Positions 1 to 12,089 of a DNA stretch of 64,000 nt are shown in pieces. Position 1 is the first letter of the stretch, and each line of letters begins with the position of its first letter. The stretch lies in contig NC_058504.1 in the NCBI RefSeq assembly GCF_020382885.2, positions 18,673,019 through 18,737,018 on the forward strand, written 5' to 3'. The notes beneath the pieces were generated by a model. The model was not told where the DNA came from. It did not search any database and saw nothing but the letters and a program-made list of their open reading frames with translations. The DNA is from Scatophagus argus. Lineage: Eukaryota; Chordata; Actinopteri; Scatophagidae. The translations under genes and the position numbers were made by a program.

Positions 1-3000
1 CATTTTTGTCACACTTCAATTCAGGATTAATCATATAATTTGCATTGTTGGAATAATCACATAATATCCTCTCGGACCACAAAAATACTTGCTTTTGGAA
101 CGAGCAGTAAGTGTTTTGACATTCAGGCAATCACTGTAACCATGGAAAGGATGGAAAGGAGTCACTGGCTCACACTATAACTCACTGTTGACATGTGCTA
201 ATTCTGTGAAACCAATTGAATGCATTTGCCTTCCAATGGCTGAGTGACCTAGCTTCAAAAACGTTGATATGGCCAACAGATTGAGTGGTGTTTACCTTGC
301 AGACACCGGCACTGCTCGCTCCAGTTAACACTGGTGTCACCAGGAAATGTTAGAGTGAACAATTACTGATAACGCAGACAACAGCTCAAAGCAGAATGAA
401 AAGTGCAGTCATCTTTTGGCCGAGAAGACACTGAGAGCTCATTTCACAAAAACATAACTAATTTGTGTAAATAAAGTCAAATGGCCTCAGATAACTTGTG
501 GTAATTGACAAGGACATGCAATCTCTTTGGTGAAAATAATTACTAAATAAATATCAAAAAGGGATTAAATAGCAACATTTAATTCAAATAAAGGCTAATG
601 AACCGATTCCATATTACGACACTGCCATAGCGAATACATAGACCCGCACTGATGTCATCTATTTGGTGTGGCTCACTAGAATTTGGGAAAAGACAAACTA
701 TAAAAGTAGGTTAAAGACTTGTTTAGAGGGCAAGTAGTAACCATGGTTTAGATGCTGAATTTAATGAAATGGGCCAAAGGTTTTACATTTTAAGAACAGT
801 CTGGGGACTTAAGCCTGAAGACATTACCTGTTCTTAGTTTGACTTAATACTCTTTTTATTAGGTTGAATGATTAAGTATTATCTATGGATACATTCAAGA
901 CTCCCTTTCCCTGCTGCTACTAAAAGTGATTTCCTGTCTCTAACTACGTCGGTATACAAACCCTGCACAGCACAGAACTTCCAGTTTTTTCTGCTGTGGC
1001 TTTAACTCTGGTTTTTAAAAAAATGCATAAAATGCAACATGCTAAGTGTGTTGAAATACAAAGCCATCATTCTTTTGTTTTGACACATTTGGCAACAGCA
1101 GCAGATTCCTTTTAAATATGATCTGTGATCTGTGACCAAAAAGAACCTTTTTGGTCTGTGGGTTAATTTTAAGTTCCTCAGGATACACTGACTTCCAAAA
1201 ATGAATTCCATACTGAGAAGGCCACAACATGATTTACTGTAGAACTAGCTGACAGGCATGGGGGATTTCACAGGTTTACAAGTTCAAATGAATATTTGCT
1301 TTCAAACCTCCCCCATGCACTGTCATCATTTCATGTCTTTTTTTAGTATTTTATTTGAGGCAATTACTCTTGGACACCAATTACTAGACACGTACCTGTC
1401 ATAAAACAGATATCAAACATGAACAAATATCAGCTCAGCCCTCAAGGCTGGCTTGTCATTAGTATGTACGCATAATATGATTGCTAATCTAAACAGAGAC
1501 AAATTATCTGAACCGTAAGACACTGACAGTGAATTGGATTTTATAACCATGGAACAATCAAGCTATTTTGGTTTCTCACACATGAATACAGCTCAGCGGA
1601 TGTAGAGTGTGCAGCAGGGCTGCCAAGTGTCAGTAAGTCAATCACTTCTGCTTAGATTAACTAACTGCTTTTATTTATTTTTTTCGCTCTTGCAACAGAT
1701 ATCTCCTTTGTTCATCAGTGTGCTAAGTACTGGCATACTGTAGAATACAAAACACACGTTGCAAGACCTGTTGAAAATATGAAGATGTCAGAAGAAACTA
1801 ATAAACTACAGCTAAACAACAGTTCCGTGTACGTACAGATAAAATGTTACACATCCAGTTTAGATCTTATGGGATCCTTCTGTGTTTGCACTGGGACAGC
1901 ATATAAATAGTTTCACACTCTGTTCAACATTGCGACAATCACTTAAACAAACTCTAGATATTTTAAGTTCAGTGCCAGAATGTGGCAATGCAAAAGATTA
2001 AAGTTGGCCAGCTACATGCAAACTAAAAGCTGTTTCTCTAACAGATTACTGTATCCTGTTGACAGATTACCAAAATAATAAATTAAAAAAATGCAATGCT
2101 TTTGACGCAATTACTGATTGTAAGCAGTAAAAAGTCACTGTAACTGATACTCTAAGCTTCCACTGCAGTGGAAGGAACTGGGTAGGCCTGATGAACCTGA
2201 TGAATCTGTTCAGTGGTGGTCATACAAGTTTCTTAGTATCCAAATCAGACCTCTTCTCCTAACTTCCTGACTCTCAACTTTTATTGTTCATTTTTACCAT
2301 CAGACTTCCATCTTTACCATTTCTACTTGAACATTTTGGTCATCTCAACATAATTCCTAGCAAAGTTTGACCCAGGATAAACCTCAGCAGGTCCACTCAT
2401 CCAGAACACATGAAAACACTTTAATGACTGTGCAGGCTCTTCAACACAGTTTTGTGCCTCTAGGTTTTTTTGTCTGCCTGCATTATCCAGTGTCTGTGAT
2501 TAGTTCTATTTTTTAGATGTTTACAGAAACTTACATTTTTTTAAAATCCAAACCATTAAATTACATTGATATATAAAGTAACATTAATGTAAAAAAAAAA
2601 AAAAAAAAGAAATTGGAACCAAAGTATTGGCTCAGGGTCTGTCCACACCAGGTACGCACATTCACTGGGCAAAACAGGTGTTAATTATCTCTTTAGTTAA
2701 TATTTTACATTAAGCATAAAATAAATGCTATTTTCCATTCTGTTAAAAAACAAAGCTACAATCACCAGCATTGGCTTAGCGCAATTGCTAGCTTATTTAT
2801 ATATTTTCCACTTAATTAACCGATGTATCTAATTGTTCATTTCCCAAAGGGTAATTTCAAGACTAATTTTCCTCTTAATGTGATTTTAGTGCATGTACTG
2901 AATATACTTACATCTGGCGGTGAATACAACACAACATTTTGATCACTAACCAACCGCTTGCTCAGTAGCAGCCTGAAATACCCTTTAACACTTTATACAG

Positions 3001-3209
3001 GCCACAGCTGGCACTTGGCAGGCTTTAGGACCCAGCGGTGCAATCCGGTGAAGATAGCTTCGGCAATATATGGACGGGTTTACCTGCGTGCCACTGACTT
3101 AATCATTTAAACTAACCTATAGTATATTGTAACACTATTGTTTCCATGTCGTACTGTTTGTGACAGGTTCAGTAATCACACTAATCTGCTGTTCATCTGA
3201 CATCTGCTG
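1..3209. other. AT-rich DNA upstream of mtmr7, no gene seen
   Basis: I see no exon, RNA gene or recognisable protein similarity in this stretch. Open frames are short and lie in AT-rich sequence. There is an uninterrupted run of 18 A at 2591-2608. The last roughly 200 bases must contain the mtmr7 promoter or 5' UTR because the start codon is at 3210, but I see no convincing TATA box, so I do not place a transcription start. Confidence 0.6.
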
Positions 3210-6200
3210 ATGGAGCACATCCGACTGCCCAAGGTAAACGCGAAATGACTGCAGTGATTAGCACCGATTTCCGCATTGTACCTCCAAGTGTCACGAGCTG
3301 TCGTGTGCGCTCGCGGGGTCTGCGTAGTTTCTGTTCAAATCATCAAACAGTCGGTCTGGTTTAATTAAAGGGCGTGTGCCGTGTTGGCCACGTAGGCAGC
3401 CAGAATATCCACCAGCTGCTGTCAGCTACGTTTCACTGCAGAGCGTATGTGGTGTATCAGTGCATTTAAGACCAATACAGCTGTGTCACAACTGCAGCAT
3501 ATGCTGAGGTTGAGGACGGCTCATGTTGTTCTTTCTCCTTCTTTTCAAGGTGGAGAATGTCAAACTGCTTGACAGAGTCTCCCCCAAAAGAAGTAGGGCG
3601 GGCACCCTGTACCTGACAGCCACACACACCATCTTTGTAGAGAACGAGGCTGGAGTGCGCAATGAAACATGGGTAAAAGTACACTGAAGAACCAGAAATC
3701 AATCATTTAGGACAAACTTTACAGCACAGCACACACATCACAAGTGTGTGAGATGTTGTCAGTAGTCAGAAGGCCTCAAATCCAGGCACAATGTAAACAA
3801 TTCTTTGTTTACATACAGTCACCATGTGCATCCACGCACCAGCTCTAAAAGGTCTATATTTGTCTTTCATTTATCTCAACAGGTGCTTCACAGCTTGGTG
3901 TGCAGCGTGGAGAAACAATCTGCCTCAGCTTCAGGATGCCCTCTAATCATTCACTGCAAGAACTTCCAGGTTCTTAATTTTGTCATACCTGGAGAGCGGG
4001 AGTGCCATGATATTCATGTGTCCCTCCAGCGTCTCTCCCAGCCAGGTAAACTGTGTTGTCATGACAACAAGGGACCAGTTCACTACTGTTTACTACAGAG
4101 AACCTGACTTAGTTCAATATTATGATCCAGTACTGGCATTTTTACAGCTTTTTGGAGCTGTCTGTATTGGATCTTTGTACAAATGTGAAATATCCTGGCA
4201 CCAGTATAAATCTTTTAACAAAATGTGATGGATGCTTGTTTCAGATTTATGATTTTTAACAAGGAGATAATAAAATTTGTATCAGCTGTTATGTTGTTGA
4301 TAGAAATGTTCTCTTTCAATTTTTTGTATCAGTGCCAGCTTCAAAATTCAGTAGTGGTTAGCCTCTAGTTTTCATTTCCTCTTCTTTTGCAACCTTTGGT
4401 CTGTCTAACTCAAATTTGAGGTTTTACACATCAGCCTTTATCTGTCAGCCAGTGTTGTGCCTTGCAGAGAGTTACGAGGAGCTGTATTGCTTCTCCTATA
4501 AGCCTAACGTCGATGTGGAGGAGAGACGACAGGAATGGGACTTCTTGGACCTCAAGGCTGATTACAACAGAATGGGACTCCCAAACTCCCTGTGGAAACT
4601 CTCCCCTGTCAACCGACACTACAAGGTCAGTCAGCCGGCATCTATGAGCAGTTGTACTATTTTCTCCTAATATGGACATGGCAGGAGCTGTGACTTTTGT
4701 TTTGTTGTTCAAAGGTGAGTGACACATACCCCGCGGACCTGTTTGTACCCGAGTCTGCCGCCCCTCCAGTCATAGTGGGGAGCTCCAAGTTCAGAAGCAG
4801 AGGCAGATTTCCTACGCTGGCATACTACTCCAAGGAAAATTATGTACGTTGACTGAATTTATTTTCTATTTCTTATTTCCCATGTGCCCCTGTGACATCT
4901 TAAGTTAAGCCAAGGGGAATGAACGGTGACGCTCTCAGACTCTGCACACGAATGAAATGAAGCTTGTTCATACCACGTCTATCAAAGCAGTTATTTTGCA
5001 GAAAACTAAAAATATGCGATCATATATTAAGATGTAAAATGTTATGAGGGCCTTACTCGTTGAAAACAGATTTTAAGCCTTTGAAGTTTCTGAGTAATTG
5101 AAACTAACAAACTGCACATCATGCACAGACATCGAGACTGAAATAAGTGAAACTGATGGTGATGCTAAGATGGAACAAAAGTAGCACCAAATTCTCTCTT
5201 ATAATTTGCTGTGATTGTGTTCAGATTAAACTGATCACGCAGGTGAAGGGATATCCCCTCATAATGTGTGTCTGGTACTTCACAGGTAGACGCTACAGGA
5301 CAGTATGAGAATTTGTGTTTGTGAAGATGCCAAGTCTGTCTTTTTGGCCATTTCAGTTTTTACTGAGCTCAAAAAAATGACCTGATACATGTCATATGTA
5401 CATCTCCACCATGTCAGGGTCACACGAGGAGATGTCCACTCTGTTGTCATATCAAACCATGAATCATTGCCATTTTCTATATCTGAATGAGGAATAAGGC
5501 TGAACAGTCATAATTCGTTCTATTAATCCTTGACTGGACAGTTGGGAGTGCTTTATGTGTGCGAGGTCAGCTTCCCAGGGTTGAGGGTCCAGTGTATGAA
5601 GCTCAGATCGTACAAAGGGTCTCTGCTCGGGTTCATGAGTCAGAGGGGAGAGTCACACAACGGTCTCCGGCCCTTTCCCTCGTGGCCACTAAATGAACAA
5701 ATGAGTGTGGTTGATTGGTTTAAATTGAATGCACAAGAAAAGAAAAAATGTACTGTGAATTTGTATTCAGTCTGATTCTCACATTTGATTTTTTTTTTTT
5801 CTTGCCTCCTCCCAGGCTGCCATCTGCCGTAGCAGCCAGCCCCTGTCAGGTTTCAGTGCTCGCTGCCTAGAGGATGAACAGATGCTTGAGGCCATCTTGA
5901 GATCCAATCCCCGCAGCGACTTCATGTATGTGGTGGACACCAGGCCTAAGGTGAGCCCTTTGTGCCTACGAAACTGCGAAGGCCTGCAAAAATACAAGTC
6001 TTACAGTACTGTTCTGTATGTTCAGGTGGGCTTTATTTTTTGTGCTGCGTTTTGCCAGCTGGATGTGCTCACAGCAAAAGCCTTGAAAACATCCTGGCTA
6101 TGTGCTTGTTGAACCATGATCAATATTATGTAACAGGCATTTGTGTAAAACCATACTTGCTTTTTTATTATTATTATCATTATTTTGTTCTTGATAAGGT

Positions 6201-9200
6201 ATGTCCTGACCATGAGGCAAAATGTCTTTCTAGCTGAACGCAATCGCAAACCGAGCTGCAGGAAAAGGATATGAAAACGAAGACAACTACTCCAACATTA
6301 AATTCCAGTTCATCGGCATTGAGAACATTCATGTCATGAGAAACAGCCAGCAGAAAATGCTAGAAGGTAATTGTCATGCTTTCCTGAAATGATTTCTTAC
6401 ACTCACTTTCGATTTAATTTATTGTAGAATCAGCAGTACATTTATCACTGAGTCAGAAATGTTTCACCACACAAGTGTTTGTGCTATGAAATGTATATTA
6501 TCTAGCACTGTCTGTTTAAAGTTTATTGTTTTTTCACATTACTAAAGCATAACGGGACCCCATGTTACCCCTGTGGCTTTCATATGCACTCAAGCAGACC
6601 GGACTGAGCCCACAGGAGAATTTCTGGGTATTGTGCAGGGGTGCTCCTAGGAAGACTTTGAATCCATCTGGATTTTATTTCTGAACTATTTTGGTTTCCC
6701 GGAGTGGACAGTCCGGGACCATATCCCCCAAAGAGAGACCGAGGGCGTGAGAATGATGTGATTTCAAGTCTGAAAAGTTATAGCTGTTCTTAGTTGTGAT
6801 AACTCTTTGCCCCCTGGCAGCACAAGGGAAGTCTTTAAATGCTGGAGACAGCGCCTGCCCTTTAGAGCTCCCTGTCTCTCTCTACCCTATTGCACACTTG
6901 AATAAGATTTTGAAAACCCCCCGCCTGGCAGCATTAGCTCAAATACTTCTTTTGAGTGGAGGTCTGCTCTATAAAGAGTAGGAAAAGGTTGAATGAACCC
7001 ATTCACCTGTGCGCACTCCTATTAGTGGCCACAGAGCACTCGAACAGGACAGCACACTGGTGTAGTGTCGGCAAAGAATACTTTGCCGCCTCTTTCAGCA
7101 CCTTAATGAGTGGGGAGTGAGAAGATGTTTTCATACACTTACTATGACTTTGATAACTTGTCCTGAGCAAATGAAATGTCAGCTATGCAGAAATGGGTTC
7201 GTGTCACTCTGCCCCTCCAATGAACTTGCAAATATTTATGTTGAACCCTGAAGATGGAAAAATAAATTTGAGATACAGTTTTACAATATAAACAAACGTA
7301 ATGCAGGAAGCCTTATGGTACAGGAAAGGATCTTTATTTAATTGTCTGCCTTGCCTGTGCTGTTATTAGCACATGACTTTGCCTGACATCCATATATTTT
7401 AAAATACACAATAAAAAGATTGTAGAGTCTACAGCCATGGTAGCTGCTCTGTGAGGCTCATCTCTGTGCCATTTATCCATCTAGATGTTTTTTGGTGGGA
7501 GTTGCTGAAGATATGAAGCTGAGAATATCAGTTGTAGAGTTGCATATACTAAAAACTGAAAGACTTTCTCTTTCCAGAAACCATAACCCGGTTACTCAAG
7601 TCAGGGAATCACAAAAATGTGTGCAATTGATCCTCTGTAGACCATAAATTACTTTTCAGAGCTTAACATGACTGTTCACCCTAACAGTTGTGTAGTCAGA
7701 CAGACCAACAAAGCCATCCCATGAGCCATGCTGTTAACAGGACTCAGAAAGTGACTTGAGTCCAAATGAATCATTACATGAAAAGCTGGAGGAAATGTGT
7801 TTGAAAAAGAGAATATGCTAGTGTGACCTACATTTTCCCATGTCGTGCACAGATTCTCTATGAATTTGTCACGGATGATTGAAAGTGAGTGTGAGGTTTA
7901 ATAAAATGCAGTGATCAGGTGTGATCCATACTTCCTGCCAGTGACACAGCTGTGTTATGGTTACAGTGTGTGCGCTGCGTTCCCCCTCCATGTCTGAATT
8001 CCTGGAAGGTCTGGAGAGCTCAGGCTGGCTGAAGCACATCAAAGCTGTTTTGGATGCAGGCATCTTTATTGCCAAGGTCAGTCTGGATGTTAATCCCTGC
8101 TGTCTGCCTCACCACTACACTCATTTACCTGCCAGTTATGAGGTACAGGTATTGCAGTCTGGTCTGTCCTGCTAGAATTTCTTTTGGCTTCCTTCATAGA
8201 TATAAATGATAGATATAATAATAGAAACATAAGCAACACCTATCATACATTTCCTCTTCCTGGGTTGTGTATGATGTCCATTCAGACAACCTTTAGCTCC
8301 TACATTGCATTTCTTAAAATGTACTTGCTCTCAGGCTCTACCAAATACTTACGGTTGCGTATGGTTAAGTTTAAGGAGCAGCAGTGTTTAGGTTTGATCC
8401 ATTCAACAGACAGAGGCGGGATTTATATGGAGCCTAACAGGAAGTACTGAACGTCTACAAATTGTGGAACAAAAATGATCTGATAACTGATAGTTTCCCT
8501 TTTCAAAACTGCTCTATTTTAATTTATTTAAATTGATAAAATACTACAAAGTTGTTAAATCACACAAAGACAACACAGAGAGCATAACATCTGTTTCCCT
8601 AAATTTCAGCAGCAGAAACTACAGCTGTCAGGAGATTTTCTCTGATGCGCCATTAGTCAAAGTCAGTGTTCACTCATGCATGTTTTGAATATATGTAAGA
8701 CTCTAGCAGGCAGACAGGAATTCTTTTCTAGTCTTTTGTTCTAAATAAAATTGCGCAATGTTCACATTCTGCTTTGCTTGCCAGCAGTCTTCCTCGTCTC
8801 CTGTCCTTATTTTTATAAACTTATAACTTGTGGCACAAACAGATTTGTTTGTATTTTGAAATATTTCCAACACAGCTAAGGTATGACAAAAAAAAAATCT
8901 CCCTCCACATATCTACAATTCTGTCACACAGTAATGCTCATATTTGCAACTATGATAGATGTTGCAAACTGTGTTATTTTACCGTGTGTGTGTGTGTGTG
9001 TGTTCATACGCATGCAGGCTATTGCAGAGGAGGGTGTCAGTGTCCTGGTTCACTGTTCAGACGGTTGGGATCGCACTGCCCAGGTGTGTTCGGTGGCCTG
9101 TGTGCTGCTGGATCCTTACTACAGGACCATCAAAGGACTCATGGTACATACTGAACCTTTTTATATGTAATTTACAGTTTAGAATTGCCTGTGATATGTA

Positions 9201-10958
9201 GGACTGGGAATGTCACATACCCCTCTGGTTCACTCTGTATCATATCCATGTATCCGGCTCCATTTTGACTCATTTTAACAGGCCACACTGGGCTCATGAG
9301 GCTTGTGTTTCTGATCAGAAGGATTTGCACATGTTAACTTGGAATCCACCAAGAGCCAGTGTGACAGTGAATATAATTGAGAGGTCTGCTTTTGAGATTT
9401 GCCCTTAAAGTCACAGGGAAAGTAACCCCACGCAGAGGGTGAAGGTGTTTGTTCATTCTACAGGGTTTACTGTGCACAGTGTCTGAACTTTTAATCAGGA
9501 CGCACTGAAATTCAACATGTAACAATACTCTGGCCTTGTGTTTTAGGACATTAATGTATTTTTCTTCACTTAGGTTCTCATTGAGAGAGACTGGATTTCA
9601 TTCGGACACAAATTCTCACACAGGTTTGACTCTAAAACGTTAATGTCACAGCATTGTATGAATTTTGATACTGTGTTTGTCTAACTGTCCCTCACCACTT
9701 CTCCAGATGCAACCACCAGGTCGGAGACCCCAAAGAGGTGTCACCCATCATTGATCAGCTGCTGGAGTGCGTGTGGCAGCTCATGGAGCAGTTCCCCTGT
9801 GTCTTTGAGTTCAACGAGAGGTTCCTCATCACCATTCACAGCCACATCTACTCCTGCCAGTATGGCAACTTCATTGGCAACAGCCAGCGGGAGAGGATAG
9901 AACTGAGGTGAGATTTACACTACAGTCACCATCAGTTTCTGCTGACATCTGGTCAGAGCCACTGCTGTGAGAGAGGACTTATTACAACCAGCAGCATATC
10001 ACTGGACTGATGCAAAAAAAAAAATCTGTGCTTTATCAGAAGCCTATTAATCATGCTTTTATCTTGTCTCTTACTGTCTTTATCTTCTGACGACCACATG
10101 ATGCAGAGTGCGTGAGAGGACTCATTCTTTGTGGAGTTATCTTTGGACGAACCAAGCAGACTATATCAATCCTCTGTACCGGCCTGACCACAGCCAGACA
10201 CAGGGGCTCCTCCGGCCATCCACGGCCCCCTACTGCTTTAAGTCGGTTCTCACAAGCAGCAACTTAAGTTTAAAATCTAGGCTTACACATGTATTTCCCA
10301 TGACATGTATGTTAAAAGAAACGGAATCTGTAAGAATTGGTGATATGTTCATTTCAGAGGTGGACATCTCTTGCTCCTTATAGGTTTTGGAGAGGGCTGT
10401 ACAACCGCTTTGACCGAGGGATGCATCCTCGACAGTCTACAGACGACTATCTGAGAGCCATCCAAGAGGAGACGCAGCAGCTGGAGGAGCAGCTGGCTTC
10501 ACACAAACAGGTAGGACAGAAATTGCCCTGTATGTGATTTCACAAAATAAAAAAATCTACTGCATTGTTTTTCATGTTTATAGAAAATGACTGTCGCCTT
10601 ACGTTGTCAATAGAAAATTGCTCAGCTGAAGCAGGAGCAGGGTGGGAAGAATGTTGCCCAGGTAACAGCCACCTTAGATAAGAGCCCCACAGCGTGGGCT
10701 TGTGGTCACGACCTCGCCCTGGCCAACACCCCTCAGGACTACACCGGTTTCTTCATCACCAGCAGCCCCTGTCAGCCCAAAGTACCAGAGAGCAGCCTGA
10801 TCCTCGTGCCCAAGGACTCGAACCAATCATCTGAAACCAGCTTCTCGAACGGCAGCGACCAGGAGTCTGGGATTGCAGATCTGAGCTGCCGTTCACCCCT
10901 CAGTGAGGACAGCAGCCGAGATCCAGACTCTGATGAGGCTGCCTATTCAGCTGCCTGA
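3210..10958 (+). CDS. mtmr7: Myotubularin-related protein 7, 14 coding exons
   Basis: Phosphoinositide 3-phosphatase of the MTMR6/7/8 group, acting on PI3P-type lipids and inositol 1,3-bisphosphate (family knowledge). Coding exons: 3210-3233, 3550-3672, 3883-4045, 4468-4625, 4715-4843, 5816-5950, 6234-6366, 7967-8076, 9018-9143, 9574-9623, 9707-9907, 10107-10241, 10384-10510, 10614-10958. All joins are in frame and give 652 residues, near the family length of about 660. The start MEHIRLPK opens a PH-GRAM domain (about residues 1-120). The phosphatase core carries an intact CX5R loop, [10 protein letters not shown], with Cys near residue 338 and Arg near 344, so it should be catalytically active. 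A coiled coil (about 518-550, [14 protein letters not shown]) should mediate pairing with inactive MTMR9. The tail motifs TPQDY, DQESG and LSCRSP separate MTMR7 from MTMR6 and MTMR8. The exon 12 donor is weak, and exon 9 follows a GT repeat. Confidence 0.96.
8984..9003 (+). repeat. (GT)10 microsatellite beside mtmr7 exon 9 acceptor
   Basis: A pure GT dinucleotide tract ends 14 bases before the exon 9 boundary at 9018. It occupies the place where a pyrimidine tract is expected in front of the acceptor. Exon 9 encodes the catalytic CX5R loop. Confidence 0.95.
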
Positions 10959-12060
10959 GCTGATGTAGCATTTGGTGGAAGGTCCACAGGGGCCAACAAA
11001 CCTTCACATTCACAAAGTAACCCGGCTATTGGCCCACTCCAGTTAAATATTTTTTATACGGGTTATGTACTTGATTTGCACTTTGTCTGCATGTGGTGTA
11101 CCTGTTGCCTCATACATGCTAGCTAACAGTTATTTACTGTCACTGACCACATTTTACTACTTCTGCAGGTGAGAGAAATTAAGATAATAATGCACACAGA
11201 AAGCTCAAAAATGGTGAACTGCTTCCAGGGCCTCAGTAACCAGTTTATTGCTGGAGACATTTTAATAAAAAATCTGTTGACATTTTAGGTCAGTTTTTCT
11301 GAAAGATGGCAAAATTACTCAATTAATGGGAAAATCAGGGCAGACGTAAGCAGATTAAAAAAAGACAACCTGTAGAGATTTAAAATATAAAAAACGAGAC
11401 TGAACGTAAGTAATACAAACAACGCTGCTAATGGCATTCAGAATAACTCATTTTTATTGTAGTGTTTGCAAAGAAATATATCCTTAAGTCCTGTTTTTCA
11501 GTGTTTTGGTAATTTTGTCTACACCTCGTTTAAATGATTTTGCACCTTATGGTCACTGCTGTTCACAGGCAGCCTGGCTTCAAACGCTGCTAAACGCAGC
11601 TCAGCACAGTGACCACATCTGGGGTCATGACGCTTTCCTGCAGTCTGGAGCATATGAACACAAATGTACTGCCGCACTGGGCAGCAGATTCTGCATTTCA
11701 TTTTTAAATGTTTCTGTCATCTCAACTGTAAAATTAGCATTAAAGCAGCTGACTTTACTAGTGTAGCACATGTTAGATGCACTTCAACACTGTAAATGAA
11801 CAATGCAGAGATTATCAAGCAAAGCATGTTAAGATATTTTTGTACTATGACTTTTTTTCTTCTTTTTTGGCAACTGTAATCCTGTGTGTTGTTTTTATTT
11901 GTATCATCAGGTCTAAATGTCTCGTCATAATGAATTCTGACCTCATATGAAACAAAAGTTTTATATTGCTGCATTAATTTGGTCAGGAGGAGAAATTTTG
12001 AAAAATGTGTCACACTTATTTATTTGCAAAGTTGTGTGATTTATGTCAATTTTCTTTTGA

Positions 12061-12066
12061 AATAAA
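12061..12066 (+). promoter_or_regulatory. Likely mtmr7 poly(A) signal AATAAA
   Basis: Canonical hexamer about 1.1 kb after the mtmr7 stop codon, followed by T- and GT-containing sequence. An earlier, less isolated AATAAA lies near 11264. The interval 10959-12090 is therefore probably the 3' UTR. Confidence 0.55.
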
Positions 12067-12089
12067 TACATTATTGTCAGTCATATTGT

